Source: Sphingomonas sp. (GTDB taxonomy: Bacteria; Pseudomonadota; Alphaproteobacteria; Sphingomonadales; Sphingomonadaceae). Taken from it: DNA of 64,000 nucleotides. Positions within the stretch are counted from its first letter, which is position 1. Every line of letters starts with the position of its first letter. A program made the translations under genes and the position numbers. The stretch lies in the NCBI GenBank assembly GCA_017304655.1, contig JAFKLY010000003.1:248001-312000 (forward strand), given 5' to 3'. The notes beneath the pieces are model-generated. The model did not search any database and was not told where the DNA came from. It saw only the letters and a program-made list of their open reading frames with translations. Shown piece after piece: positions 34,961-43,349 of the stretch.

Positions 34961-35275
34961 TCAGCCCCAGTCGAACGTCAGCGGCGCCTCGCGGAACGCG
35001 AAGCGGTCCACATGCCGCGCGACGGTGCCCTTGAGCGCTTCGAGATGCTCGGGGCTGCTCGCCTCGATCGTCACGTCCAGCGTCTCGGGCTGCGCATCCA
35101 TCGTCACCACCGCATCGGCCGTCCAGTTCGCGCCACGCGCATCCTTGGGGAAGATGATGCGACTGTGCCGCTCGGTAAACTCAACCTCGAGATTGTGGCT
35201 CCAGTGCTTGGAAAGCTGCTGGAGGTAGCGGCTGCCGCTGGTGGTCGGCACATGGGCGGTTGAGGAGCTGGTCAT
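34961..35275 (-). CDS. DUF2218-family protein
   Basis: A small soluble protein of 104 residues with the DUF2218 pattern: YLQQLSKHWSHNLEVEFT, then RIIFPKDARG, and a final LKGTVARHVDRFAFREAPL. Function is unknown; family members often sit near metal-uptake or PadR regulator genes. Starts at 35275, 35293 and 35368 are all in frame; the first gives the family length, the last would follow padR by only a few bases. Probably co-transcribed with padR and under its control. Confidence 0.8.
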   Translation of the reverse strand: MTSSSTAHVPTTSGSRYLQQLSKHWSHNLEVEFTERHSRIIFPKDARGANWTADAVVTMDAQPETLDVTIEASSPEHLEALKGTVARHVDRFAFREAPLTFDWG

Positions 35276-35372
35276 TCGGGTCTCGCTTTGCATCTTGTCT
35301 GGGAATGTCGGCGCAGCGGCGGCCGGGTCAAGCCCGAGCCGCCGCCGCAACAGGTCGAGCCGCGTCATCCGC

Positions 35373-35951
35373 TCACAGCCGCTCGATCTTGCGCACGGCC
35401 TCGTCAAGGATAGCGGCGATCTCGTGCGGCAGTTCCTCATTGCCGTCCGCCTCGCCCAGCTTGGCATGGAGGGCTGCCTTGAGGTTGCCGATCGCGCGGC
35501 GCACCGGCCCGCGATTGGAACGCTCGCGCACTTCGCCCAGCCCTTCCAGCCGCGCCAGCAGCGCGGTGACGTCCTCGGCATGCTCAGCCAGATGCGCCGC
35601 GCCAGCCGGCGTGATGCCGAAGAGCTTGCGGGCGCCCTCACTCTGCTGCTCCGCGATCAGTTCCATATCGGCCAGCAGGGTCAGCGTCGGATAGACGACA
35701 CCCGGGCTCGGCGCATAGGCGCCAGACGTCAGCTCCTCGATCGCCCGGATCAGGTCATAGCCATGGCGCGGAGCCGGCTCGATGAGCTTGAGCAGGACGA
35801 GGCGCAGCTCGTCATTGGAAAAGACGCGGCCCTTGCCACGGCGACCGCCGCGCTCGTCCCGCATTTCCCATTCGACCGAAAACGGCCCGAAGTCGCGGCG
35901 ACCGCGCATGGCGTGATGGCCCCGGGGGCCTCCACGATGAATTCCGAACAT
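35373..35951 (-). CDS. PadR-family transcriptional regulator
   Basis: Encodes 192 residues. After a glycine- and arginine-rich N-terminus, the winged helix begins at FSNDELRLVLLKLIEPAPRHGYDLIRAIEELT and contains the PadR signature SPGVVYPTLTLLADMELI. The C-terminal leucine-rich helices (VTALLARLEGLGEV) make the dimer. AAAGGA precedes the ATG. A perfect 16-bp palindrome 32 bases upstream is the likely autoregulatory operator. Confidence 0.9.
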   Translation of the reverse strand: MFGIHRGGPRGHHAMRGRRDFGPFSVEWEMRDERGGRRGKGRVFSNDELRLVLLKLIEPAPRHGYDLIRAIEELTSGAYAPSPGVVYPTLTLLADMELIAEQQSEGARKLFGITPAGAAHLAEHAEDVTALLARLEGLGEVRERSNRGPVRRAIGNLKAALHAKLGEADGNEELPHEIAAILDEAVRKIERL

Positions 35952-35982
35952 ATAAATCCTTTCTGATTCGGTTTTGATGGCA

Positions 35983-35998
35983 TCAAGATATATCTTGA
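35983..35998. promoter_or_regulatory. Perfect palindrome, candidate PadR operator
   Basis: TCAAGATATATCTTGA is its own complement over all 16 bases. It lies in the 101-base gap between divergent padR and rarA, in an AT-rich patch unlike the surrounding sequence. Position and symmetry fit a dimeric PadR binding site repressing padR-DUF2218, and it could also affect rarA. Confidence 0.6.
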
Positions 35999-36052
35999 AA
36001 TGATTTTTACAAGAGGCCGTGCAAAGGCGCGCGCAGCTTTTATAGTGGGGCC

Positions 36053-37375
36053 ATGTCCGATCTCTTCGGCGGCCTAGCGGCCGCATCCTCACCCAATCAG
36101 CCACGGGCCGATGCGCCGCTCGCCGACCGTCTGCGCCCCGCCACGCTTGCCGATGTCGTCGGACAGGATCATCTGACCGGTCCCGATGGTGCGATTGGCC
36201 GGATGGTCGCGGCGGGCCGCCTCTCCTCGATGATTCTCTGGGGGCCGCCGGGCACCGGCAAGACCACCCTCGCCCGCCTGCTCGCGGACGCGGTGGGGAT
36301 GCGCTTTGCGCCCATCTCGGCCGTGTTCTCAGGCGTCGCCGATCTCAAAGCCGCCTTTGCCGCCGCGCGTGACGCCGCCCGCGCCGGCCAGCGCACCTTG
36401 CTGTTCGTGGACGAGATTCACCGCTTCAATCGCGCCCAGCAGGATGGCTTCCTGCCCTATGTCGAGGATGGCACGGTGACGCTGGTCGGCGCGACGACCG
36501 AAAATCCCAGCTTCGCGCTCAATGCCGCGCTTCTCTCCCGCGCGCAGGTGCTGATCCTGCGCCGGCTCGATGAAACAGCGCTCGGCGAGCTGATCGCCCG
36601 CGCCGAGGCGCTGACCGGCAAGCCGCTGCCCCTCACCGCCGATGCCCGCGCCGCACTCATCGCCTCAGCCGATGGCGACGGGCGCTTCCTGCTCAATCAG
36701 GTCGAAACCCTGCAGAGCATCGTGACCGACAACATGCTCGATCCCGCCGGTCTCGCCGAACTGCTGCACCGCCGGATGCCAGTCTATGACAAGGACCGCG
36801 AGGGGCACTACAATCTCATTTCCGCGCTGCATAAGGCGCTGCGCGGCTCCGATCCGCAGGCCGCGCTCTATTATCTCGCGCGGATGCTGGTGGCCGGTGA
36901 GGAGCCGCTTTACGTGCTGCGCCGCCTTGTCCGCTTCGCCAGCGAGGATATCGGCCTGGCCGACCCGCAAGCGCTGGTCCAATGCCTCGCCGCCAAGGAT
37001 GCCTTTGAGTTTCTCGGTTCGCCCGAGGGGGAGCTCGCCATCGTTCAGGCCTGCCTCTATCTCGCCACCGCACCCAAATCGAACGCCGCCTACAAGGCGC
37101 AGAAGGCCGCCTGGCGATCGGCGAAGGACACCGGATCGCTCATGCCGCCCGCCAACATCCTCAATGCCCCGACAAAGCTGATGAAGGAGATCGGCTACGG
37201 CAAGGGCTATCACTACGATCATGACGCCGATGGCGGCTTCCCCGGCGACGATTACTGGCCCGAGGAGATGACGCCGCAGACCTTCTATGCCCCCACCGAG
37301 CGCGGGTTCGAGAAGCGCATTGCCGAACGCCTCGCCTGGTGGGACGAGCGGCGGCGGGAGATCAGGGGGGCGTGA
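36053..37375 (+). CDS. rarA: Replication-associated recombination protein A
   Basis: AAA+ ATPase of 440 residues (also called MgsA; WRNIP1 in eukaryotes) that acts at stalled replication forks with SSB. Walker A is WGPPGTGKTT, Walker B and sensor are LLFVDEIHRFNRAQQD and GATTENPSF, and the C-terminal tetramerisation domain includes SEDIGLADPQALVQ and KGYHYDHDADGGF. The final codons overlap the next gene by four bases (GTGA), so the pair is translationally coupled. Confidence 0.95.
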   Translation: MSDLFGGLAAASSPNQPRADAPLADRLRPATLADVVGQDHLTGPDGAIGRMVAAGRLSSMILWGPPGTGKTTLARLLADAVGMRFAPISAVFSGVADLKAAFAAARDAARAGQRTLLFVDEIHRFNRAQQDGFLPYVEDGTVTLVGATTENPSFALNAALLSRAQVLILRRLDETALGELIARAEALTGKPLPLTADARAALIASADGDGRFLLNQVETLQSIVTDNMLDPAGLAELLHRRMPVYDKDREGHYNLISALHKALRGSDPQAALYYLARMLVAGEEPLYVLRRLVRFASEDIGLADPQALVQCLAAKDAFEFLGSPEGELAIVQACLYLATAPKSNAAYKAQKAAWRSAKDTGSLMPPANILNAPTKLMKEIGYGKGYHYDHDADGGFPGDDYWPEEMTPQTFYAPTERGFEKRIAERLAWWDERRREIRGA

Positions 37376-38241
37376 GCCCGCGTTTCTCGCATTTCGCGGC
37401 GATCGACTGGTCCGGCGCAGTCGGTCCGCGCCAGAAAGGCATCGCCGTTGCGCTCTGCCCGGCGGGATCGTCTGCCCCGGCGCTGGTGCGCCCCGGCCAT
37501 GTCTGGTCCCGGCAGGAGGTGCTGGACTGGATGCTGCGCGACATGCCGAATGGCACGCTGGTCGGCCTCGATCTGGGGCCATCCCTGCCCTTTCTCGATC
37601 GAGGCGCCTTCTTCCCGCAATGGGCCGAAAGCCCCGCCGATGCCCGCAGCCTCTGGGCGCTGGTCGAGCGGCTGTGCGCGGATGATCCGCACCTCGCCGC
37701 CAGCAGCTTCGTCGATCATCCGCAGGCCTCCCGCCACTTCCGCCGCCATGGCGGGCGCGAGGGCGATCTGTTCGGCGGCGGTCGCGGGCGGCTGCGCGTC
37801 ACGGAGCTGGCGCAGCAGGCGCAGGGGCTCAATCCCTACAGCAACCTCAATCTGGTCGGCGCCGCGCAGGTCGGCAAGTCGAGCCTCACCGGCATGCGCC
37901 TGCTCCATCGCGCCCAGCACCGTCTGCCGATCTGGCCGTTCGATGCCGATCCCGGCCATGGCAGCCTCATCGTCGAGATCTACACCAGCCTCGCCGCGCT
38001 GGCGGCCGGCAAGCGCAAGGGGCAGACCAAGATAGCCGCCGACGAACTGGACGACCGCCTCGCCCGCCTCGGCAGCGCCCCTCACACGCCGCTCGCCAGC
38101 GCCTATTCGGATCACGTCACCGACGCGCTGCTCACTGCCGCCTGGCTTCGATACGCCCATGGCGCGCCCGCGCTCTGGGAGCCGGCAGGCATGAGCGATG
38201 ATATTGCACGGACGGAAGGCTGGACCTTCGGGGTTGTCTGA
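37372..38241 (+). CDS. Possible RNase H-fold (DUF429-like) protein coupled to rarA
   Basis: Encodes 289 residues from a GTG that overlaps the rarA stop codon. The layout recalls DUF429 proteins, predicted RNase H-fold nucleases. An early acidic strand FAAIDWSGAVG is followed by GLDLGPS, and later by SLIVEIYTSLA and the helix SDHVTDALLTAAWLRY, which together would supply the acidic active-site residues. The assignment rests on these motifs alone and is tentative. Coupling to rarA suggests a role in DNA repair or replication. GGGGGG lies just ahead of the start. Confidence 0.7.
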   Translation: MSPRFSHFAAIDWSGAVGPRQKGIAVALCPAGSSAPALVRPGHVWSRQEVLDWMLRDMPNGTLVGLDLGPSLPFLDRGAFFPQWAESPADARSLWALVERLCADDPHLAASSFVDHPQASRHFRRHGGREGDLFGGGRGRLRVTELAQQAQGLNPYSNLNLVGAAQVGKSSLTGMRLLHRAQHRLPIWPFDADPGHGSLIVEIYTSLAALAAGKRKGQTKIAADELDDRLARLGSAPHTPLASAYSDHVTDALLTAAWLRYAHGAPALWEPAGMSDDIARTEGWTFGVV

Positions 38242-38354
38242 GAGCTTGGACTCGGGGCATCGCGGAACCGGTTGCCCTGTTTGTGAGGGTATATCAGCGG
38301 TAAGCAGACAGGTCCGGACCCGATGGCCAAACGATCCGCCATTTCCTCTCCGCC

Positions 38355-38434
38355 ATTCCCGCGCACGCGGGAATCCAGTTGAGACCTCGCGTGATAGCGT
38401 CACCACCGAAATGGATTCCCGCCTACGCGGGAAT
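38355..38434. repeat. Inverted pair of REP-like palindromes (REPIN-like)
   Basis: The first palindrome, 38355-38374, has arms ATTCCCGCG/CGCGGGAAT around CA. The second, 38415-38434, has arms ATTCCCGC/GCGGGAAT around CTAC. Their flanks (CGGGAATCCAGTT after the first; AAATGGATTCCCG before the second) show they face each other as inverted copies about 40 bases apart. Their core matches the palindrome at 3756-3783. Confidence 0.7.
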
Positions 38435-38670
38435 GACGAGCGAGAGTTAGGCGAGGCCCGCCAACCACGAGCGCGCACCACCCTTTCCCCTGTCCTACAC
38501 CCCATCGGTCATGCCAGACCTACCGGACGCTCACTCACATCGAGAGGCAACAGGTCAGGCGGCACATGGCTCATTCTCACTACGGCACTTCACCGACTCG
38601 GCAGCAGAGGCTGCGCGGGACTGTCTCTGGCGCCCGCCTCACCAACGACCCGCGAACGTTGAAGGAAGCG

Positions 38671-38709
38671 GAAGTTCATGCCCACGTGTCGTGAACTTCG
38701 TGAACTTCC
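38671..38709. repeat. Dispersed 39-nt repeat, copy B
   Basis: Begins GAAGTTCAT and ends TGAACTT-C-GTGAACTTCC. It matches copy A (15317-15355) at 32 of 39 positions, ungapped, with the heptad-like GAACTT units fully conserved and changes confined to the middle and joints. Intergenic, like copy A. Confidence 0.65.
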
Positions 38710-39004
38710 AGCGTCTGGCGCCCTGTTGGACAAGCGCTCCGCGCCCCGCTCCTCCCCGCCGCACGTGGTATCTGGTCCCGCCAGCCGAGGCTCAACAAAA
38801 ATTATCGCGCGATCAACGATCCGTTTCTTGCTCATTCTCAACTGACTTGGCAGAGATACTCCCGTCCAGAGGGATGGAGCATCCGCCCTGCCCCTCGGAA
38901 CGCGGCTTTTGATGTTTGTCAGCTTGCTCCGCGTCACCAACCGCTAAAGCGCACGAATCCCAAGCGACAACGCCGGTTTCGTGCTCCGTCACTGGAGAAA
39001 CGAG

Positions 39005-39172
39005 ATGGCTCTGAAGAAGAGATCAGCCAGCAATCCCCTGCTCAGGCGCGGCTACGTACCGCCCTTGCCGCACCCCTCCTGGCGCGTGGTCGCCACCGCG
39101 AACGGCGGCGATGGCGCAGCAATGGCTCGCATTGCCTCCGCCACGGATTTCTGGGACCGGCTCGGCCTCTGA
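39005..39172 (+). CDS. Small basic hypothetical protein
   Basis: A 55-residue frame beginning MALKKRSASNPLLRRGYVPP and ending FWDRLGL. A GGAGAAACGAG purine-rich stretch lies in front of the ATG. It is arginine- and lysine-rich at the start, with no membrane segment. I do not recognise it. It ends 21 bases before the amidotransferase gene and could be translated from the same message. Confidence 0.4.
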   Translation: MALKKRSASNPLLRRGYVPPLPHPSWRVVATANGGDGAAMARIASATDFWDRLGL

Positions 39173-39193
39173 CCGATCATTGCGACGACCGAC

Positions 39194-39892
39194 ATGAAAC
39201 GCGCGCTCATCATCCGCCACGTGCCTTATGAAGGCGTCGCCGGTTATCGCCAGCCGATCGAAGAGGCGGGCTACGAGATCGACCGGATCGACGTGGCCGA
39301 CCCCGCCTTCAAGACGCTGGACCTGCGTGAGCCGGACCTGCTCATCATGATGGGCGGCCCAATGGGCGTCTATGAGCAGGACCGGCATCCCTGGATTGCC
39401 TGCCAGCTCCGCCGGCTCCGCCTGCGGCTGGAGGCGGACCGGCCGACATTGGGCGTGTGCTTCGGCGCGCAGATGATCGCGGCGGCCCTCGGCGCGGAGG
39501 TCTTTCCCGGTCCGGTCAAGGAAGTCGGCTTTCATCCGGTCGCGCTTCAGGACAGCGGCACCGACAGCCCGCTCACGCATCTCGTCGACGTGCCGGTGTT
39601 GCACTGGCACGGCGACACCTTCACCCGGCCGGAAGGCGTCGAGTTGCTCGCATCGAGCCATCTTTACGAGCATCAGGCCTTCCGGCGGGGACAAAATCTG
39701 CTGGCCCTGCAATTCCACGCGGAAATGGGCGAGGACGAGCGCTTCCACCAATGGATCGAGGAATGGCCCGAGAGCGTGTGCGAGGCCGGTGGTGACGAAG
39801 CCAGCCTGCGCGCCGCCCATGATGCGCTCGGGCCCGGCGCGGTCTCCGCGGGTCGGGCGATGATCCGTGACTGGCTCGGCGCGCTCCACTGA
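39194..39892 (+). CDS. Class I glutamine amidotransferase-like protein
   Basis: Encodes 232 residues of the GuaA N-domain type, without a synthetase partner. The oxyanion-hole strand is LLIMMGGPMGVY, the nucleophile sits in GVCFGAQMIAAALG, and the histidine-glutamate pair in LLALQFHAEM. Free-standing copies may hydrolyse gamma-glutamyl compounds; the true substrate is unknown. Convergent with the aminotransferase gene 25 bases away. Confidence 0.87.
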   Translation: MKRALIIRHVPYEGVAGYRQPIEEAGYEIDRIDVADPAFKTLDLREPDLLIMMGGPMGVYEQDRHPWIACQLRRLRLRLEADRPTLGVCFGAQMIAAALGAEVFPGPVKEVGFHPVALQDSGTDSPLTHLVDVPVLHWHGDTFTRPEGVELLASSHLYEHQAFRRGQNLLALQFHAEMGEDERFHQWIEEWPESVCEAGGDEASLRAAHDALGPGAVSAGRAMIRDWLGALH

Positions 39893-39916
39893 GGGGGGGC
39901 GCCGCCGCCGATGCGA

Positions 39917-41071
39917 TCAGATCAGGCCCTGCCGGAAGGTCGCGAGCCGCTCGATGGCCTCATCGAGCATCGCTGCCGGCTTGGTGAAGCACAGGCGCAC
40001 GAAACGCGTCTCCGGCTCGGCCGCGTAGAAAGCCGAGAAGGGAATGGTGACGACGCCCGCCTCGCGCACGGCCCGGTCGCAGAACGCGGCATCGGTCAGG
40101 TCGATGCCGGACGCCGCCAGATCGACATGCAGGAACCAGGTCGCCGGGCTGGGCAGCACGGCATAACCGACCTCGCTCAGGCCCTGCGCCAGCCGCGCCC
40201 GCCCCTCGGCATGGCTCTGGCGATGCGCCGCATGCCAGCCGGCCGGCAGCGCCAGCCCCTCCGCAACGGCCCATTGCAGCGCGGGCGGCGTGGTGAAGGT
40301 GAGGAACTGATGCGCCTTGGCGATCACACTGACGAGCGGTGGCGCCGCGCAGGCCCAGCCCACCTTCCAGCCGGTGAGCGAGAAGATCTTGCCTGCCGAC
40401 CCGATCTTGACGCTCCGCTTGCGCAAAGCCTCGATCGCGAGCGGCGACACATGACGCGATCCATCGAAGATCATCGCTTCCCACACTTCGTCGCAGACCA
40501 GCACGATGTCGTGCGTCTCGCACAGATCGGCCAGTGCGGCGAACTCGGCGACACCGATCATGCTGCCGGTCGGATTATGCGGCGTATTCAGCACGATCAT
40601 CCGCGTGCGCAGCGTGACAGCGGCGCGGATCGCGTCGATCGGCAAGCGCCAGTCCGGCGGCGTGAGGCTTACGAAACGCGGCACCGCGCCGACCAGCTCG
40701 GCCAGTGGCGCATAGGCATCGTAAAGCGGCTGGATGAGGATCACCTCGTCCCCGGGGTTGAGCAACCCCGCGATGCAGGCCGCAAGCGCTTCGGTCGCGC
40801 CGGAGGTGACGACGATTTCGTCATCGGCCAGGGCGAGCCCCTGCTGGTCCGCATAATAAGCCGCGATGGCCCCGCGCATTTCGGGCAGCCCACGCATCGG
40901 CGGATATTGGCTGGACTTGTCGCGCAGCGCCCGCGCCGCTGCCTCGATCAGTTCCGCCGGCCCCTGCGCATCGGGAAACCCTTGCCCCAGATTGATCGCG
41001 CCGGTCTCCCGCGCGAGGGCGGACATGACTTCGAAGATGGTCGTCCCAAGCTTGGCAATCGATCGGTTCAT
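39917..41071 (-). CDS. PLP-dependent aminotransferase, class I/II
   Basis: Fold-type I aminotransferase, 384 residues. The PLP lysine is in SAGKIFSLTGWKVGW, the asparagine-proline cofactor contact in NTPHNPTGSM, and the C-terminal arginine for the substrate carboxylate in FVRLCFTK. The opening (INLGQGFPDAQGP) and the SQYPPMRGLPEMR segment resemble YbdL-type methionine or kynurenine aminotransferases, so an aromatic or methionine substrate is possible. GGAGGAAAGG precedes MNRSIAKL. Confidence 0.9.
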   Translation of the reverse strand: MNRSIAKLGTTIFEVMSALARETGAINLGQGFPDAQGPAELIEAAARALRDKSSQYPPMRGLPEMRGAIAAYYADQQGLALADDEIVVTSGATEALAACIAGLLNPGDEVILIQPLYDAYAPLAELVGAVPRFVSLTPPDWRLPIDAIRAAVTLRTRMIVLNTPHNPTGSMIGVAEFAALADLCETHDIVLVCDEVWEAMIFDGSRHVSPLAIEALRKRSVKIGSAGKIFSLTGWKVGWACAAPPLVSVIAKAHQFLTFTTPPALQWAVAEGLALPAGWHAAHRQSHAEGRARLAQGLSEVGYAVLPSPATWFLHVDLAASGIDLTDAAFCDRAVREAGVVTIPFSAFYAAEPETRFVRLCFTKPAAMLDEAIERLATFRQGLI

Positions 41072-41248
41072 GCCGGCCTTTCCTCCACGACCCATTCCCT
41101 TTCGTCATCATCCCGCGGGATCAATCGTCCATTACGGCTCAGGCGGCAATCACATCCTGATCGACGCATGCTGGTCGCCCCGTCAGACGTGCGCCCCTCT
41201 TTCGCGTTGACCGCCAAGGAGGCTATCCTTAGGGACAGCCTGCAACGG

Positions 41249-41323
41249 GCCGGATTAGCACAGTGGTAGTGCAGCGGTTTTGTAAACCGAAGGTCGCGGG
41301 TTCAAATCCTGCATCCGGCACCA
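41249..41323 (+). tRNA. tRNA-Thr (anticodon TGT)
   Basis: All arms can be drawn: acceptor GCCGGAT with ATCCGGC, D-arm GCAC/GTGC with an AGTGGTA loop, anticodon loop TTTGTAA (TGT) and T-arm GCGGG-TTCAAAT-CCTGC. The discriminator A is followed by an encoded CCA. It lies in the 278-base gap between the aminotransferase and the prepilin peptidase gene. Confidence 0.96.
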
Positions 41324-41349
41324 TTCCCACGGCAATCGTGCGGACAGGC

Positions 41350-42120
41350 TCAGCCCGGCAGTCCGCTTATCCAGCCAAACCAGGCCGCCGGCACGACGGC
41401 GAGGCAGAGCAAGGTTCCGAACGGAAAGCGTGTCGCGCTATCCACCGGCCGACCCAGCAGCTTGAGAGCCAGCGCCCAGACCAGCCCGCCAAGGCTGGCG
41501 AGCAGCAGCACCAGCGGCAACAGCGCCCAGCCCAGCCAGGCGCCGATCGCGCCGAGCAGCTTGGCATCGCCCAGCCCCAGGCCATCGTGGCCGCGCAGCC
41601 AGCGATAGCCGATGGCGATCAGGAACAGCCCGCCATAGCCCAGCGCCGCGCCGATCACCCGGTCCATGAGCGGCGCGGGCAGCACCCAGTCCCCCAAGGT
41701 CAGGCCGATCGCCGCCAGCGGCAGTGTGAGCGCGTCCGGCAGCCAGAAATGGCGCGCATCGAGCACGGCCAGAGCAAGCAGTATCCAGCCCGCGACCATG
41801 AACAAGGCGGCGGCGGGGAGTGGCAGAAGCCAGAGCAGGATGCCACCGATCAGCGCCGCGCCGAGCTCCATCCATGCGTGCGCGGGGTCGATCCGTGCGC
41901 CACAGGCGCGACATGTCCCCCGTGCCAGCATAAAGCTGATCAAGGGAATGAGATCGCGCATCCCAAGCGTTCTACCGCAGCCATCGCATTTCGATCGTCC
42001 GCGGACGATCGACTCCCCGCGCGGCCAGCGCATGACCAGGGCGCCGAGGAAGCTGCCGGCGATCAGGCCAAGCCCGCCCCCGATCAGGAAGCGGACCGCA
42101 TCGGCAGAAAAATCGGTCAT
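41350..42120 (-). CDS. gspO: Prepilin peptidase GspO/PilD
   Basis: Membrane aspartyl protease of 256 residues that cuts and N-methylates pseudopilins. The cytoplasmic zinc module CDGCGRTLG...CRACGARID and both catalytic aspartates (ALAVLDARHFWLPD and the GxGD motif GLGLGDAKLLG) are intact, with about seven membrane helices. As last gene of the secretion operon it processes GspG, H, I, J and K encoded just upstream; a gap of 27 bases separates it from gspN. Confidence 0.93.
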   Translation of the reverse strand: MTDFSADAVRFLIGGGLGLIAGSFLGALVMRWPRGESIVRGRSKCDGCGRTLGMRDLIPLISFMLARGTCRACGARIDPAHAWMELGAALIGGILLWLLPLPAAALFMVAGWILLALAVLDARHFWLPDALTLPLAAIGLTLGDWVLPAPLMDRVIGAALGYGGLFLIAIGYRWLRGHDGLGLGDAKLLGAIGAWLGWALLPLVLLLASLGGLVWALALKLLGRPVDSATRFPFGTLLCLAVVPAAWFGWISGLPG

Positions 42121-42147
42121 GACAGGACGATCACCGGAAAGGCGCGC

Positions 42148-42870
42148 TCACAAGCGCCCGACGGTCCGCAGCACTTGCTCGTTACCCACGGGACGGAACC
42201 CATTGGCGCCCAGCGCCGCCGAAAGCAGCCCGTCGGTCGTGCGCACGCGCATCGTCGCCTGATAGCTGCCATCTGCGCTGACGCGAATGTTGAGCTGCTC
42301 CTGCCCGGACTGGCTGACGAGCGGCAGCTCGACGGCCGTACCGGCACAGCGAGCCTCTCCACTCAGGCCATTGGCCAGACTAAGACCACTGATCAGCGCC
42401 GGCACGCGGGCGCGCACGCGCCCATGCGCATCAATGCACTGGCCACCAGAGAAATGCACGGACAGCCCCTCGAACTCGACCCGGCTGACCGGCAGCGGTG
42501 CCAGCGGCGCGGCCAGCGCAAGCGCGCCGGTCACATCGTCAATCCCACGCCCGCCCAGACCGATAGTGATCGCGCCGGAAATATCCTCGGGCGTGCCCAG
42601 CTGGCGGATGATGTTGATGCGAACCCGGCCGATCAGCAATTGCAGCGGATTGAGCAGCACATCGACCGTGCCGATCTGCGCCCCGCGAATCTGCAGCTCC
42701 TCCGCGCCACCCCACCAGATCGGGCCACGCAGCGATCGCGCCGCGACACCCATATCCTTGAGGCCGAAAATGCTGAAGGCCGCGCGCAACGGCCAGGTGA
42801 TCAGCAGCGCCACGAACAGGATGATCGCCAGCATGATCCTCGCACGCGTGGTGCGGATCCAGCTGATCAT
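42148..42870 (-). CDS. gspN: Type II secretion protein GspN
   Basis: Inner-membrane T2SS component, 240 residues. One N-terminal membrane helix (RIMLAIILFVALLITWPL) leads a periplasmic beta-rich domain with FSIFGLKDMGVAARSLRGPIW, the most GspN-like segment. GspN is absent from many T2SS and its precise role is open. The ATG overlaps the gspM stop by four bases. Confidence 0.85.
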   Translation of the reverse strand: MISWIRTTRARIMLAIILFVALLITWPLRAAFSIFGLKDMGVAARSLRGPIWWGGAEELQIRGAQIGTVDVLLNPLQLLIGRVRINIIRQLGTPEDISGAITIGLGGRGIDDVTGALALAAPLAPLPVSRVEFEGLSVHFSGGQCIDAHGRVRARVPALISGLSLANGLSGEARCAGTAVELPLVSQSGQEQLNIRVSADGSYQATMRVRTTDGLLSAALGANGFRPVGNEQVLRTVGRL

Positions 42871-43349
42871 GGCTTGCTCTCCTGGAATATAGCCTGCACG
42901 GAGACGGTACCTTCCGTCGCGCCAGGCACGATGCTTATCGTCTGAACGCCGATGCCGGCCTGCTCGAGCCGCGAGATCCACTGCAGAAGTGGGCCGACCC
43001 GCGCCGACGTCATGTTGACCGACATGCGCCCTTCCCCCTGCGACGTTGCGCGATCGAGCGTGAAGCCCGCTTCCGCCGCGCTTTGGCCAATGAGCTGATC
43101 GATCGGCACACGATTGGCTTGCGCTTGCCGCGCCGGACGCTTCTGAAGCTCGGCGACCTTCGCACGTACCGAGGCGTAGCGATCCAGCGCCAGCCCCTGT
43201 CGTTCCCAGCCCGCAGCCAATCCAGCATCGACCGGGCGCAGCACGCCCAGCCAGACGATCACGATGAGGATCAGCGCGCCGAGGCCAGCCATGAACCGAC
43301 GCTCGCCGAGGCTGTGATTTGCCCACCAGGTCCGCATGGTTTCGGTCAT
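42867..43349 (-). CDS. gspM: Type II secretion protein GspM
   Basis: Inner-membrane platform protein of 160 residues. A short cytoplasmic start (MTETMRTWWANHSLGERRF) is followed by one membrane helix (LGALILIVIVWLGVL) and a periplasmic ferredoxin-like domain. GspM pairs with GspL and GspF. It follows gspL with its first base on the last base of that gene's stop. Confidence 0.87.
   Translation of the reverse strand: MTETMRTWWANHSLGERRFMAGLGALILIVIVWLGVLRPVDAGLAAGWERQGLALDRYASVRAKVAELQKRPARQAQANRVPIDQLIGQSAAEAGFTLDRATSQGEGRMSVNMTSARVGPLLQWISRLEQAGIGVQTISIVPGATEGTVSVQAIFQESKP

Larger units (their letters stand above)
38242..39004. other. Long gene-free stretch with two repeat types
   Basis: About 760 bases between the rarA-linked gene and a small protein gene. 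It contains an inverted pair of REP-like palindromes (38355-38434) and copy B of the 39-nt repeat (38671-38709). Open frames such as 38590-38940 (minus) and 38511-38912 (plus) have no ribosome-binding site and no familiar sequence, so I do not call them genes. Composition falls toward higher AT around 38795-38850. Confidence 0.6.

Noticed and set aside
38590..38940. 116-codon minus-strand frame in the long gap
   Set aside because: No ribosome-binding site, overlaps the 39-nt repeat, and the sequence looks random.
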